A DNA stretch of 64,000 nucleotides from Xaviernesmea oryzae (GTDB lineage: Bacteria; Pseudomonadota; Alphaproteobacteria; Rhizobiales; Rhizobiaceae): positions 62,001 to 126,000 of the forward strand of contig NZ_FOAM01000014.1 in NCBI RefSeq assembly GCF_900109605.1. The letters are read 5' to 3'. Made by a program: the position numbers and the translations under genes. Position 1 is the first letter of the stretch; every line of letters begins with the position of its first letter. Positions 1 to 9,479 of the stretch are shown here, piece after piece. The notes under the pieces are model-generated. The model saw only the letters and a program-made list of their open reading frames with translations, was not told where the DNA came from and searched no databases.

Positions 1-1
1 G

Positions 2-409
2 TTGCTTGCCCGCCTGGGCCTTGCCGGCGCGGCCAATTGGGCCCCAGTCGGCCGCTGGTTCTGGCACTTGAAGACTGGCCGCGTCTTCCACGACGACATC
101 GCCGCCGCCGCGCCCTTCGCCGGAGAAAATGCGCTGGGCTGGATCGGCCATTATGCCATCGGCCTGATCTATGGCCTGATGCTGCCCGTCTTTGCCGGGC
201 GGGACTGGCTGGCTGCGCCAACGCTAATGCCGGCGCTCGTCTGGGGAATCGTGACGGTCGCGGCCGGCTGGTTCCTGCTGCAGCCGGGCCTTGGGCTCGG
301 CATGGCGGCGTCCAAGACGCCCCAGCCGGGCAAGGTGCGGCTCAGCAATCTCGCCGCCCACGTCGTCTTCGGCCTTGGGCTGTGGCTGACGGCGCTCGCA
401 CTTGCCTGA
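2..409 (+). CDS. DUF2938 family membrane protein (5' end cut off)
   Basis: The frame is open to the left edge of the window, so the N-terminus is missing and 135 residues remain. The visible part matches my recollection of the DUF2938 family: a GRWFWHLKTGR segment, then GLGMAASKTPQPGKVR near the end, with about three hydrophobic helices (roughly residues 48-65, 77-97 and 115-134). The function of the family is unknown; it is presumably an inner-membrane protein. The next gene lies on the opposite strand, so no operon partner is visible on this side. Confidence 0.75.
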   Translation: MLARLGLAGAANWAPVGRWFWHLKTGRVFHDDIAAAAPFAGENALGWIGHYAIGLIYGLMLPVFAGRDWLAAPTLMPALVWGIVTVAAGWFLLQPGLGLGMAASKTPQPGKVRLSNLAAHVVFGLGLWLTALALA

Positions 410-473
410 TCGGGAAGCCGCGCCTGCGCGGCAAGTCTTCTACGCCCTCATGCGCCGAAACAGGCGTTAAAGC

Positions 474-755
474 TTACCAGCGCGTCGGCTCACCGGGAGC
501 CGCAGCTTCCACAGCCAGGGCATGCAGGCCAGCTTCGAATTCCGGCTGGACCAGTTCGTTGACGGCGCGGTGCCGTGCCAGCCGGTTCAGGCCGGCAAAG
601 GCGGCTGCAACGATGCGGATGCGCAAATGCGTTTCGCCCTTGCCGTCGAAGCTTTCCTGATGGCCCGCATGCAGGTGGCTCTCATCGAGAACGGCCAGGC
701 GTTCCGGATGGAAAGCTTCGGTCAGCCTGGCGGTGATACGGTCTTTGGCAGACAT
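474..755 (-). CDS. bolA: BolA family protein
   Basis: 93-residue BolA-type protein, normal length for the family. BolA proteins pair with monothiol glutaredoxins in iron-sulfur cluster handling and stress responses. The family pattern is visible: ITARLTEAFHPERLAVLDES at the N-terminus, then a histidine-rich stretch (SHLHAGHQ) and the RHRAVNELVQPEF segment near the C-terminus. I chose the ATG at 755 because the MSAKDRI start fits the family; the longer open frame adds 37 unrelated residues. It is divergent from the J-domain gene, a pairing that is usual in rhizobia. Confidence 0.88.
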   Translation of the reverse strand: MSAKDRITARLTEAFHPERLAVLDESHLHAGHQESFDGKGETHLRIRIVAAAFAGLNRLARHRAVNELVQPEFEAGLHALAVEAAAPGEPTRW

Positions 756-905
756 GTTTTGGCCCTGTTTTTCTGGCTGCTGGACCGCCCTGCGGACAGT
801 GCGGCACGACGCCGTCGGCCGGTGCGGCAAACTCGCGACAGAGCCTGTAACATTCCGATTTGTCAATTCTTGTTGTGGTGGGGTGCGAACCCCATAATGA
901 GCCTC

Positions 906-1517
906 ATGAAACTCGATTCAAAATACTTCGACTCCGTGCGGACGCGGCGTCGCAAAGAGCCGAAGCCGGAGCCGGTCGCGCAGTCGTGCCAATGGGACGG
1001 CTGCACCAATCCCGGCGTCCATCGCGCTCCTGTTGGCCGCAACGCCGAAAACGCCTATTTCCTGTTCTGCTTCGAGCATGTGAAGGAATATAATAAGGGC
1101 TATAATTATTTCTCCGGCCTGTCGGATGGTGAGATTGCCCGCTTCCAGAAGGAAGCACTGACCGGTCATCGCCCGACCTGGACCATCGGCGTGAATAAAA
1201 GCGCCAAGGATGCGCCCGAACAGGCCAAGGTCCGCTCCGGCACCGCCGGCTCCTTTAACCGGTTGAAGGACCCCTTTGGGTTCGTCGATCAGAGCCGCCC
1301 AGAGCCGCGCCAGCGCAAGCTGAAAACCCTCGAAGCCAAGGCTTATGAAACGTTGGGCCTGACTGCCAGCGCGTCGGCCAACGACATCAAGCAGGCCTAT
1401 AAGGATCTGGTGAAGAAGCATCATCCCGATGCCAATGGCGGCGATCGTGGCTCGGAAGACCGCTTTCGCGAGGTCATCCAGGCCTATCAGCTGCTGAAGT
1501 CGGCCGGCTTCTGCTGA
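906..1517 (+). CDS. J-domain-containing (DnaJ-like) protein
   Basis: 203-residue protein with a C-terminal J domain (about residues 140-203) carrying the HPD motif (KHHPDANGGD), which stimulates the ATPase of DnaK-type chaperones. The N-terminal half has a cysteine/histidine pattern (CQWDGCTNPGVHRAP, then FCFEHV) that could bind zinc. This is not the canonical DnaJ, since there is no Gly/Phe region and no CxxCxGxG repeats. The start MKLDSKYFD is chosen by family resemblance; an in-frame ATG lies three codons upstream at 897. No strong Shine-Dalgarno sequence is seen for either. Confidence 0.85.
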   Translation: MKLDSKYFDSVRTRRRKEPKPEPVAQSCQWDGCTNPGVHRAPVGRNAENAYFLFCFEHVKEYNKGYNYFSGLSDGEIARFQKEALTGHRPTWTIGVNKSAKDAPEQAKVRSGTAGSFNRLKDPFGFVDQSRPEPRQRKLKTLEAKAYETLGLTASASANDIKQAYKDLVKKHHPDANGGDRGSEDRFREVIQAYQLLKSAGFC

Positions 1518-1733
1518 AAGTTTCAAAAGTTCTGGCCGGCCGGACGGACGCTGCCTTCCAGCGGCCGAGCGCCGGCCTTGCTCTCGGCCGGCTGCGGTGT
1601 TGCGAAGCCATCATGCCGCAGCGCCCATTTTTCTGCCCTTTGTCCTTGAAAGCGCCTTGCGACGCGGCTTATGACAGGAGGCGACACTTGTAGGCGATAA
1701 GGGCGCGGCCTCCCCGTGCCCGGTGGAGACAGT

Positions 1734-2729
1734 ATGAGCAAGATAGACCTCGATATTTCCAATCTTCCCGATACGACGGTGTCCGTCCGCGAGGTCTTCG
1801 GCATCGACACCGACCTGACCGTGCCGGCCTATTCGAAGGGCGACGCCTATGTGCCGGACGCCGACCCTGACTATCTGTTCGACCGCGAGACGACTCTTGC
1901 CATTCTCGCCGGCTTTGCCCATAACCGCCGCGTGATGGTGTCCGGCTATCACGGCACCGGCAAGTCGACCCATATCGAGCAGGTTGCCGCGCGGCTGAAC
2001 TGGCCTTGCGTACGCGTCAACCTCGACAGCCATGTCAGCCGTATCGATCTCGTCGGCAAGGATGCGATCGTCGTCAAGGACGGTCTGCAGGTCACCGAAT
2101 TCAAGGACGGCATCCTGCCTTGGGCTTACCAGCACAATGTCGCGCTGGTTTTCGACGAATATGATGCCGGCCGTCCGGATGTGATGTTCGTCATTCAGCG
2201 CGTGCTGGAATCGTCCGGCCGCCTGACGCTGCTCGACCAGAGCCGCGTCATCCGCCCGCATCCCGCTTTCCGCCTGTTCGCCACCGCCAACACGGTCGGC
2301 CTCGGCGATACCACGGGCCTCTATCACGGCACGCAGCAGATCAACCAGGCGCAGATGGACCGCTGGTCGATCGTCACGACGCTGAACTATCTGCCGCATG
2401 AGAAGGAAGTCGACATCGTCGCCGCCAAGGTGAAGGGCTTCACCGAGAAGCGCGGTCGCGACACGGTCTCCAAGATGGTGCGCGTGGCGGATCTGACCCG
2501 TGCCGCTTTCGTGAATGGCGATCTGTCGACGGTCATGAGCCCGCGCACGGTGATCACCTGGGCCGAAAACGCGCATATTTTCGGCGATGTCGCCTTTGCC
2601 TTCCGCGTAACCTTCCTCAACAAGTGTGACGAACTGGAACGCTCGCTGGTGGCCGAGCATTACCAGCGCGCCTTTGGCGTCGAGTTGAAGGAGAGCGCGG
2701 CCAATATCGTTCTGGAGGCGACGGCGTAA
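1734..2729 (+). CDS. cobS: Cobaltochelatase AAA+ subunit CobS
   Basis: 331 residues, close to the length of known CobS. CobS is the MoxR-type AAA+ ATPase subunit of aerobic cobaltochelatase; with CobT and CobN it inserts cobalt into hydrogenobyrinate a,c-diamide in the late-insertion cobalamin pathway. Walker A (GYHGTGKST) is at residues 71-79 and the Walker B region LVFDEYDAG lies near residue 142. The ATG at 1734 is preceded by GGAG. cobT starts three bases after the stop, so the two are co-transcribed and probably translationally coupled. Confidence 0.96.
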   Translation: MSKIDLDISNLPDTTVSVREVFGIDTDLTVPAYSKGDAYVPDADPDYLFDRETTLAILAGFAHNRRVMVSGYHGTGKSTHIEQVAARLNWPCVRVNLDSHVSRIDLVGKDAIVVKDGLQVTEFKDGILPWAYQHNVALVFDEYDAGRPDVMFVIQRVLESSGRLTLLDQSRVIRPHPAFRLFATANTVGLGDTTGLYHGTQQINQAQMDRWSIVTTLNYLPHEKEVDIVAAKVKGFTEKRGRDTVSKMVRVADLTRAAFVNGDLSTVMSPRTVITWAENAHIFGDVAFAFRVTFLNKCDELERSLVAEHYQRAFGVELKESAANIVLEATA

Positions 2730-2731
2730 AC

Positions 2732-4636
2732 GTGGCGGGACGTGGCGACAATTCCAAGCCGAAGAGCGGTGGCCCTGTCGATGCCGAGCCTTTTCGCCGG
2801 GCGCTGACGGGCTGCGTTCGCTCGATTGCCGGCGACGGTGAGGTCGAGGTCGTCTTCGCCAATGAACGCCCTGGGATGACCGGCGAACGCATCCGCCTGC
2901 CGGACATTTCCAAGCGGCCGACCCTGCATGAGCTTTCCGTTACCCGCGGGCTCGGCGACAGCATGGCGCTGCGCAAGGCCTGCCACGACGCGCGCATCCA
3001 CGCGACCATGGCGCCGCAGGGCACCGAGGCGCGCCAGATCTTCGACGCGGTCGAGCAGGCGCGTGTCGAGGCGATCGGCGCAAAAGCCATGGACGGCGTA
3101 GCGCAAAACATCACCTCGATGCTCGAGGAAAAATACGCGCGCGCCAATTACGGCGCGATCGAACGCCAGCAGGACGCCCCGATCGAAGAGGCCATGGCGC
3201 TGCTCGTGCGCGAGACACTGACGGGCCAGAAACCACCGGCCGCCGCCGGCAAGGTTCTCGATCTCTGGCGCTCCTTCATCACCGACAATGCGGCCGGCGG
3301 CGTCGACAATCTGGCTTCGGTCATCGAAGACCAGCAGGCTTTCGCCCGCGTCATACGCGACATGCTCACGGCCATGAACATGGCCGAGAAATATGGCGAT
3401 GACGAAGCCGACCCCGACGATACCGAGACGCCGTCGGACGAGGACCAGCCGCGCAGCGAACAGGAAAACGAAGAGGCTGCCGAAGACGAAGCCGGACAGG
3501 ACGCCGCGCCCGCCGAGGAGAGCGAGACGGCCGATGACGAGATGGAAGACGGCGAAATGGACGGCGCCGAAATCTCCGACGAGGAGATGTCGGACGAGGG
3601 CGACGAGGACAGCGAGACGCCCGGCGAGGTCAAACGGCCCAACCATCCTTTCGACGATTTCAACGAGAAGGTCGATTACACCGTCTTCACCGAGGCGTTC
3701 GACGAGATCGTCACCTCCGAGGAACTCTGCGACGAGGCCGAGCTCGACCGGTTGCGCGCCTTTCTCGACAAGCAGCTCGCCCATCTCCAGGGCGCGGTCG
3801 GCCGGCTTGCCAACCGGCTGCAGCGCCGGCTGATGGCGCAGCAGAACCGCTCCTGGGAGTTCGATCTCGAAGAGGGCTATCTCGACCCGGCCAGGCTGAC
3901 CCGGCTGATCATCGATCCGATGCAGCCGCTCTCCTTCAAGAAGGAGAAGGACACCCGGTTCCGCGATACTGTGGTGACCCTGTTGATCGACAATTCCGGC
4001 TCCATGCGCGGCCGGCCGATCACGGTGGCGGCGACCTGCGCCGATATTCTGGCGCGCACGCTGGAACGCTGCGGCGTAAAGGTCGAAATCCTCGGCTTTA
4101 CCACCAAGGCCTGGAAGGGCGGGCAGAGCCGCGAAAGCTGGCTGGCCAGCGGCAAGCCGCAGGCGCCCGGCCGGCTCAACGACCTGCGCCACATCGTCTA
4201 CAAGGCGGCAGACGCGCCCTGGCGGCGCGCGCGGCGCAATCTTGGTTTGATGATGCGCGAAGGGCTGCTGAAGGAAAACATCGATGGTGAAGCGCTGATC
4301 TGGGCACATAATCGCCTTTTGGCGCGCACCGAGCAGCGTCGGATCCTGATGATGATCTCCGATGGCGCGCCGGTCGACGATTCCACGCTTTCGGTCAACC
4401 CCGGCAATTATCTGGAACGCCATCTCCGTGCCGTGATCGAGCAGATCGAGACGCGTTCGCCGGTCGAACTGCTGGCCATCGGCATCGGCCATGACGTGAC
4501 GCGCTATTATCGCCGCGCCGTGACCATCGTCGACGCCGACGAACTGGCCGGTGCGATGACCGAGCAGCTCGCCTCGCTCTTCGGCGACGAATCGAACCGC
4601 CGGCGCAGCGGCGCACCACGTCGGCGCGCAGGCTAA
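2732..4636 (+). CDS. cobT: Cobaltochelatase subunit CobT
   Basis: 634 residues starting at GTG. CobT forms the large ring complex with CobS in aerobic cobaltochelatase. A very acidic linker rich in Asp/Glu spans about residues 223-295, followed by a C-terminal von Willebrand A (integrin I-like) domain whose MIDAS motif DNSGS sits at residues 420-424; it probably contacts CobN through bound metal. The acidic linker, VWA fold and position directly after cobS make the assignment firm. cobN is not in this window. Confidence 0.95.
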   Translation: MAGRGDNSKPKSGGPVDAEPFRRALTGCVRSIAGDGEVEVVFANERPGMTGERIRLPDISKRPTLHELSVTRGLGDSMALRKACHDARIHATMAPQGTEARQIFDAVEQARVEAIGAKAMDGVAQNITSMLEEKYARANYGAIERQQDAPIEEAMALLVRETLTGQKPPAAAGKVLDLWRSFITDNAAGGVDNLASVIEDQQAFARVIRDMLTAMNMAEKYGDDEADPDDTETPSDEDQPRSEQENEEAAEDEAGQDAAPAEESETADDEMEDGEMDGAEISDEEMSDEGDEDSETPGEVKRPNHPFDDFNEKVDYTVFTEAFDEIVTSEELCDEAELDRLRAFLDKQLAHLQGAVGRLANRLQRRLMAQQNRSWEFDLEEGYLDPARLTRLIIDPMQPLSFKKEKDTRFRDTVVTLLIDNSGSMRGRPITVAATCADILARTLERCGVKVEILGFTTKAWKGGQSRESWLASGKPQAPGRLNDLRHIVYKAADAPWRRARRNLGLMMREGLLKENIDGEALIWAHNRLLARTEQRRILMMISDGAPVDDSTLSVNPGNYLERHLRAVIEQIETRSPVELLAIGIGHDVTRYYRRAVTIVDADELAGAMTEQLASLFGDESNRRRSGAPRRRAG

Positions 4637-4972
4637 CGGTAGCAGGCAGAAAGGCCGGATGGCGATGTCGCCGGCCTTCTGCCAGTCTATCTCCACCGCT
4701 GCCTTGGTCATAGTCATGCGCGATCGCGTTGTGATCCCAGACTTGATCCGAGAATGTGACGGCAAGCCCAAAGTGGCCATGCTCTGCAGGCCGGGATTGT
4801 GGCACCCCAACAGCCTCCAGTGATCGATAGATCAGTCTCTGGTGATCTGGTGACCTCGCCGGATGAGCCCATCCTGACGGCAGGACTTGTCATCGGAACC
4901 AGCTTGTAACAGGCGCTGCGTGTCGCGCCTCTCTCTCCACATCCAGCCGCCTTTTCCTCCTCGACCGGACCC
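4637..4972. other. Intergenic region cobT to phytase-like gene
   Basis: 336 bases without a convincing gene. Apart from the hairpin at 4651-4678 I see no RNA gene or operator. The frames crossing it are continuations of reading frames antisense to cobT with no family resemblance. Confidence 0.5.
4651..4678 (+). terminator. Hairpin after cobT
   Basis: A perfect 8-bp inverted repeat (AAGGCCGG / CCGGCCTT) with a 12-base loop begins 14 bases after the cobT stop. The downstream T run is short, so it is a weak intrinsic terminator candidate. Confidence 0.5.
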
Positions 4973-5992
4973 ATGCTTTTGAAGAAAAAGATCATTGCCC
5001 TGCTATGTGCCTTGATTGCGACTGGCATCTCTCTCATCGACGGCAAGGAGCAGGTTGCTTACGCGTCCGGGGTCGAGACCATTGCCGTTACCAGCCGACC
5101 AATCGACAGCTTCCGTTTCGGCGCCGACATGACGCGCTTCGGCCAGCTCGAATTTATCGGCGGCATCGTCATGCATTCGAGCCATCCCCTGTTCGGCGCG
5201 CTGTCCTCGATCCGGTTCCGCTCTGACGGCGAGACGTTCCTGGCGGTGATGGACAGCGGCCATTTCGTCGAGGGGCGGATCGAGCGGGACGACAAGGGGC
5301 GGCTCTCCGGCGTCTCTCCCCTCAAGGTAACGCCGATGACGGATCGCAGCGGCCGCACCGACCGGGGCAAGGGCTCGATGGATTCCGAGGGGCTGGCCTT
5401 TGGCCTTGGCGGCGTGCTGGTGAGCTTCGAGGGCGTGCATCGCGTCGATCTCTATCCCGATCCCGCAACGGCGCCTGGGCGCCTTCTGCGAACATTACCG
5501 ATCCTCATTCCGCGCGGCCTGCTGCACAACAACAGAAGCCTGGAAACAGTCGTGGTCGCGCCCGAGAAGAGCGCATTGAAGGGCGCGCCGCTGATCGTGG
5601 CTGAAGACAGCCTCGACAAGGATGGGAACCTGCCGGCGGCGATCCTTGAAGGTCCGCTCAAAGGCCGCTTCGCGGTGAGGCAGACGGACCGCTATGCCGT
5701 GACCGACGGCGCCTTCCTTCCGGGTGGCGATCTCCTGCTTCTGGAGCGCCGCTTTAACATGCATGATGGGCTTGGCATGCGCATCCGCAAGATTGCAGCC
5801 ACAAGCCTGCATCCCGGTGCCGTCGTCGATGGCGAGACGATGATCGAGGCGGATCTCTCCTATCAGATCGACAATATGGAAGGGCTCGATGTCATCACGC
5901 GCGACGGCGAGACCCGGCTGATCCTGATCTCCGACGACAACCGCTCCATCCTGCAGCGCAGCCTGATGCTGGAGTTTCGGCTCAGGCATTAA
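4973..5992 (+). CDS. Secreted esterase-like activity of phytase family protein
   Basis: 339 residues. The N-terminus (MLLKKKIIALLCALIATGIS) is a typical Sec signal peptide, so the protein is exported. The body resembles the esterase-like activity of phytase domain (PF13449): repeated short beta-rich units such as DSEGLAFGLGGVLVSFE and an NMEGLDVI segment near the C-terminus, which suggests a beta-propeller. Substrate unknown. It is monocistronic, with a terminator hairpin just after the stop. It sits between cobT and the queuosine-precursor transporter. Confidence 0.82.
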   Translation: MLLKKKIIALLCALIATGISLIDGKEQVAYASGVETIAVTSRPIDSFRFGADMTRFGQLEFIGGIVMHSSHPLFGALSSIRFRSDGETFLAVMDSGHFVEGRIERDDKGRLSGVSPLKVTPMTDRSGRTDRGKGSMDSEGLAFGLGGVLVSFEGVHRVDLYPDPATAPGRLLRTLPILIPRGLLHNNRSLETVVVAPEKSALKGAPLIVAEDSLDKDGNLPAAILEGPLKGRFAVRQTDRYAVTDGAFLPGGDLLLLERRFNMHDGLGMRIRKIAATSLHPGAVVDGETMIEADLSYQIDNMEGLDVITRDGETRLILISDDNRSILQRSLMLEFRLRH

Positions 5993-6008
5993 GACACAGC
6001 GCACACAA

Positions 6009-6038
6009 AAGGCCGCCACCCTCTCGGGAAGCGGCCTT
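6009..6038. terminator. Bidirectional terminator hairpin between convergent genes
   Basis: Perfect 8-bp stem AAGGCCGC / GCGGCCTT with a 14-base loop, lying between the phytase-like gene on the plus strand and the transporter on the minus strand. Runs of A before and T within the stem fit a terminator shared by both. Confidence 0.6.
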
Positions 6039-6064
6039 CCAGCATGATGAGACCTATCTTTTGA

Positions 6065-6709
6065 TCAGCCCTGCGCCGAGGCGACAATGCCGGGCATCGG
6101 CTTCAGCCGGCTCATCAGCGCGCCATAGGGCAGCAGCATCACGAGGCCGACCGCCATCTTGACGAAGAGATCGCCAGCCGCCCAGGAAATCCAGCGCGGC
6201 ATCTCGGCCGAGAAGGCGCCGAGGAAGGGGCTGACCTGCAGGGCGAAATCGTCATTCGGGCCGATCATCGAGAAGATCGGGGCGAAGGCGAGCGAGAAGA
6301 AGATCGTCGTATCCAGTGCCGAGCCGATCAGCGAGCCGACCAGCGGCGCGCGCCACCAGCTCTGGGCCCTGAGCTTGTTGAACAGCGAGATATCCAGAAG
6401 CTGGCCCATCAGGAAGGCGGAGCCGGAGGCAATGGCGATGCGCGGCGTGGCGGCGATGATCGACAGAAGCACCGCCACGGCAAAGCCGCAGACGACGACA
6501 CGCCGCGCGACGCGCGGGCCGAACTGGCGGTTGGTCAGGTCGGTAACGAGGAAGGCGACGGGATAGGTAAAGGCGCCGTAGGTCAAAAGGTCGCTGAGAT
6601 TGATGCCCGCGATCACGCCGGGAAGCGGATATTGGACGAGGACATTGGACGCGACGACCACGAGGGTCATGAGGCCGACATAGGTAAAGAACAGAGCGGA
6701 GCGCTGCAT
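6065..6709 (-). CDS. Queuosine precursor transporter (VUT/YhhQ family)
   Basis: 214-residue inner-membrane protein of the Vut_1/COG1738 family, which imports the queuosine precursors preQ0/preQ1 (YhhQ in E. coli). About six hydrophobic segments are visible, with family patterns such as LTYGAFTYPVAFLVTDLTNR and GSALDTTIFFSLAF. The ATG at 6709 is chosen because AGGA lies at a suitable distance and the upstream extension has no family resemblance. The leader forms a compact pseudoknot-like structure with an A-rich tail, described separately. The gene lies downstream of rpmB on the same strand. Confidence 0.9.
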   Translation of the reverse strand: MQRSALFFTYVGLMTLVVVASNVLVQYPLPGVIAGINLSDLLTYGAFTYPVAFLVTDLTNRQFGPRVARRVVVCGFAVAVLLSIIAATPRIAIASGSAFLMGQLLDISLFNKLRAQSWWRAPLVGSLIGSALDTTIFFSLAFAPIFSMIGPNDDFALQVSPFLGAFSAEMPRWISWAAGDLFVKMAVGLVMLLPYGALMSRLKPMPGIVASAQG

Positions 6710-6737
6710 TTTTTTATCCTGGGGTATGCCACCAGCT
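6704..6737 (-). promoter_or_regulatory. Candidate preQ1-I-like riboswitch overlapping the start codon
   Basis: On the minus strand the leader reads CUGG UGGCAUA CC CCAG, then GGAUAAAAAA and the AUG. CUGG can pair with CCAG (stem 1). GCAU in the loop can pair with AUGC, which contains the start codon (stem 2), giving an H-type pseudoknot with an A-rich third loop. The AGGA Shine-Dalgarno begins inside stem 1. This resembles class I preQ1 aptamers, which are known upstream of COG1738 genes, but the loops are about three bases shorter than the classical examples. A competing hairpin GCCA-GCUGG-UGGC overlaps stem 1. Confidence 0.45.
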
Positions 6738-6748
6738 GGCTGTTGACG

Positions 6749-6784
6749 ATAAAAGACGCCGCGCGCTTTCACGCACGGCGTCTT
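6749..6784 (-). terminator. rpmB terminator
   Basis: A 9-bp stem (AAGACGCCG / CGGCGTCTT) followed on the minus strand by TTTTAT, downstream of rpmB. A second perfect 8-bp hairpin (CCGGAGGC / GCCTCCGG) lies nearer the gene at 6801-6818. Together they should end rpmB transcripts before the transporter gene. Confidence 0.65.
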
Positions 6785-6828
6785 GCGAATACAATTCGAT
6801 CCGGAGGCAAGCCTCCGGCTTTCTAAGA

Positions 6829-7125
6829 TCAGGCAGCGACGGCTTCAGCCGTCTTCTTGACGATCTGGCGACGCAGCAGGCGGGCGCGCATCGACAGTTC
6901 GCGCTCGTCGGCCTTCAGCAGGAAGGCATCGAGGCCGCCGCGGTGTTCGACCGAACGCAGGGCATGCGCGGAGACGCGCAGGCGGAAACGCTGGCCAAGC
7001 GCATCGGAGATCAGCGTGACGTTGCACAGGTTCGGCAGGAACTTGCGCCGGGTCTTGTTGTTGGCGTGGCTGACATTGTTGCCCGACTGGACGCCCTTGC
7101 CGGTCAATTCGCAACTACGGGACAT
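6829..7125 (-). CDS. rpmB: 50S ribosomal protein L28
   Basis: 98 residues, the usual length of alphaproteobacterial L28. The N-terminus [20 protein letters not shown] and the segment [15 protein letters not shown] are characteristic of this large-subunit protein. The start at 7125 removes an 11-residue extension that is not part of the family. A good sigma70 promoter lies about 95 bases upstream, and terminator hairpins follow the stop, so the gene appears to be transcribed alone. Confidence 0.97.
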   Translation of the reverse strand: MSRSCELTGKGVQSGNNVSHANNKTRRKFLPNLCNVTLISDALGQRFRLRVSAHALRSVEHRGGLDAFLLKADERELSMRARLLRRQIVKKTAEAVAA

Positions 7126-7220
7126 GGGTAAGCACCTTATCTTTGAGCCCGCGGACACTGCAGGATCGAGCCTTCAAGCTCAGGCAGCATGTCCACCGAC
7201 CATGATTGGAAAGTTGCGGT

Positions 7221-7249
7221 TCTATAGTCATGCAGATGTCGCACGTCAA
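7221..7249 (-). promoter_or_regulatory. rpmB sigma70-type promoter
   Basis: On the minus strand TTGACG (+ strand 7244-7249) and TATAGA (7221-7226) are separated by exactly 17 bases, a near-consensus housekeeping promoter pointing at rpmB. Confidence 0.7.
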
Positions 7250-7392
7250 GCCAAACCTTAGGTGCGGTGCTGGTTTAGGCCTGGAAAAGCCCGCATGTGC
7301 TTGCTTTTCACGGCGCAGAATCGCCGTAAACCCGGTCTAGGTCATGCAGATAGGAGTATGACTCACAGATGCGGGAATCGCAAAGAGGCGGA

Positions 7393-8202
7393 ATGATCAA
7401 GCAGCGCGCAGCGAGGACAGGGGGTAGAATGAGCAGCAGGGCAGCGGCACTGGGCGTGCTGTGCGGCCTTCTGGGCGCTCAGGTACCGGCGCAGGCGGCC
7501 GAAGCCGCCCATGATACGGAATACAGCATTTCTCTGACCGGCCTGCCCATTGCCCGCGCCCGCTTCCACACGGAGCTCAATGGCCGTCATTACACGATCT
7601 CCGGTACGCTGGAATCGGCGGGATTGGCGGACATCTTCTCCCGCACCAACGGGCGCACGACAGTCTCCGGCGTGGTCGAGTCGGATCGGCTGCGGGCACA
7701 GGATTATTCGATGCGCTATCAAAGCGGCTCGAAGACGCGCGCCATCGATATGAGCTTTCGCAACGGCAATGTCGTCTCCACGACGCTGACCCCGAAAAAG
7801 CCGACGCCGAAGAACTGGATTCCCGTTAGCCCTGCCGATCTGCGCAGCGTTCTCGATCCGCTGTCCGGGCTGGTCATTCCCGAAGGCACCCGCGTTTGCC
7901 CCAGCACGCTGCCGATCTTCGATGGCGAATCGCGGCTCGATATCCGTTTGGTGGACAAAGGAACCAAGCCTTTCTCGACCCAGGGCTTCAAGGGCGATGT
8001 CATTGTCTGCGGCCTGCGTTTCGTGCCGAAATCGGGCTATCGCAAGGGTCGGCGTGACGTCGAATATCTGCGCAAGCTGGAAACCATGGAGATCTGGTTC
8101 GCCAAGTCCGATGCCGTAAAGGTCTACGCCCCCGTCTATGCCCGCATTCCCACCACCGTCGGCCCGGTCACGGTCTGGGCCACGCGGTTTGAGGGGTCAT
8201 GA
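7393..8202 (+). CDS. DUF3108 domain-containing exported protein
   Basis: 269 residues. A signal peptide is visible (RMSSRAAALGVLCGLLGAQV then a PAQA-type cleavage site), so the mature protein is probably periplasmic. The rest matches the DUF3108 family, predicted to be beta-rich (EYSISLTGLPIARARF near the start of the mature part). The exact role is unknown. GAGG precedes the ATG at 7393; a second in-frame ATG at 7429 with GGGGG upstream would give a shorter signal peptide and cannot be excluded. It is divergent from rpmB, as is common in rhizobia. Confidence 0.82.
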   Translation: MIKQRAARTGGRMSSRAAALGVLCGLLGAQVPAQAAEAAHDTEYSISLTGLPIARARFHTELNGRHYTISGTLESAGLADIFSRTNGRTTVSGVVESDRLRAQDYSMRYQSGSKTRAIDMSFRNGNVVSTTLTPKKPTPKNWIPVSPADLRSVLDPLSGLVIPEGTRVCPSTLPIFDGESRLDIRLVDKGTKPFSTQGFKGDVIVCGLRFVPKSGYRKGRRDVEYLRKLETMEIWFAKSDAVKVYAPVYARIPTTVGPVTVWATRFEGS

Positions 8203-8384
8203 CCCGCATCCACGCGCTTCCGTGAGGTTTTGCTTTATAAATTTCAGCTTCTTGGTTCCCTGTCGGTTTCTGGAGTAGACCCGTCCGACTTCTATGCTTA
8301 AGCACGGCGCAGGCTGGCTCGGCTGCCCTCAGGGGCCCCGGGCCGAGGTGCTACAATTATTTTTGCGGATCGGGAGCTTTCCAG

Positions 8385-9479
8385 ATGAAGACGAATAGCC
8401 TGGCGGAGCATGTTCGTGCTCACGGCACGGTGCCCTTGGCCTGGGCTGGCTCGACACTGGCGATGAACTATCTCAATCTCGGCGATGCCCTGAGCCCTGT
8501 AATGGTGGCGCTGATGTCGGGACGCGATATCGTGCGAGTGCCGTCGAGATCAGAGGCGCTACGCATGGCCTGCGTCGGGACGATCGGCCACGGTTTTTCC
8601 GGTGGCGAAGTCTGGTTCTGGGGCACAGGCTGCTCGGATCGTCTCGATCCCAAGAAACATGCAACCGACGCGCCCTTCCAGGTTGCGCCGGATGCGAAGT
8701 TTCGTGTCATGGCAACGCGCGGCCCCGTTTCCGAAGCATTGCTGACCGGCAAGCCGGCCGGCACGGTCGGTGTGTATGGCGATCCCGTCTGGCTATTGCC
8801 GCATTTCTATCGCCCGAAGGTGGAAAAGCGCTGGAAGCTCGGCGTCATCGTCCACCTGTCCGAACTCGCCGACCGGGAGGTGGAAGCGCATCTGCGCGAA
8901 GGACATGATCGCTACGATATTCCTGCCGAACTGTCGGATGACATTCACATCATCAACACCGTCACCTCCATCGGCCTGGACGGCATGAAGGCGAAGATGG
9001 AGGAGATTCTTTCCTGCGAGCGGATCGTCTCCACCAGCCTGCATGGCCTTGTCTTCGCGGAAAGCTATGGCATTCCCTGCCTGCCATTCCCTTCCCATCT
9101 GGACGGCGGCCTTCAGTCGGTGGATCTCCATGATTTCGGCGGCCTTAATCTGCGGATCGTCGATCTCTATCGCGGCCTCGGCCAGCGTCACCTCGATCTC
9201 TATGGTCAACCGCTGACGGAGCCGACCGACTGGCAAGCGCTGATCTCCGCAATCGACGCAACGTGGCGTGAGAAGCCCTTTGACGCCGATGCTCTGGTCG
9301 AGGCCTTCCCGCTCGATCTGAACATGATCGAGGCGCGTCCTGGCGAAACGATCTGGGAGCATCCGCTGCTTCAGAGTCTCATCCTGCAGCATGATGTCAG
9401 CGCGCTGAACCGACAGGCAGCCGTGCCACGGCCGGCTGCCGCGAAGAAGCGTTTCGGCTGGCTGCCGTGGCGGCGTTGA
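8385..9479 (+). CDS. Polysaccharide pyruvyl transferase family protein
   Basis: 364 residues of the polysaccharide pyruvyl transferase family (PF04230; ExoV/PssM-like), which adds ketal-linked pyruvate to exopolysaccharide sugars from phosphoenolpyruvate. Family hallmarks: NYLNLGDALSPVM near residue 28, ATRGPVSEALL near residue 110, and the C-terminal STSLHGLVFAESYGIP signature near residue 215. The C-terminus ends in a basic tail (KKRFGWLPWRR). No other polysaccharide genes flank it, so the acceptor glycan cannot be named from context. Confidence 0.86.
   Translation: MKTNSLAEHVRAHGTVPLAWAGSTLAMNYLNLGDALSPVMVALMSGRDIVRVPSRSEALRMACVGTIGHGFSGGEVWFWGTGCSDRLDPKKHATDAPFQVAPDAKFRVMATRGPVSEALLTGKPAGTVGVYGDPVWLLPHFYRPKVEKRWKLGVIVHLSELADREVEAHLREGHDRYDIPAELSDDIHIINTVTSIGLDGMKAKMEEILSCERIVSTSLHGLVFAESYGIPCLPFPSHLDGGLQSVDLHDFGGLNLRIVDLYRGLGQRHLDLYGQPLTEPTDWQALISAIDATWREKPFDADALVEAFPLDLNMIEARPGETIWEHPLLQSLILQHDVSALNRQAAVPRPAAAKKRFGWLPWRR

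Noticed and set aside
2660-4810. A 716-codon open frame antisense to cobT
   Set aside because: It is fully explained by the GC-rich codon pattern of cobT on the other strand and shows no family resemblance.
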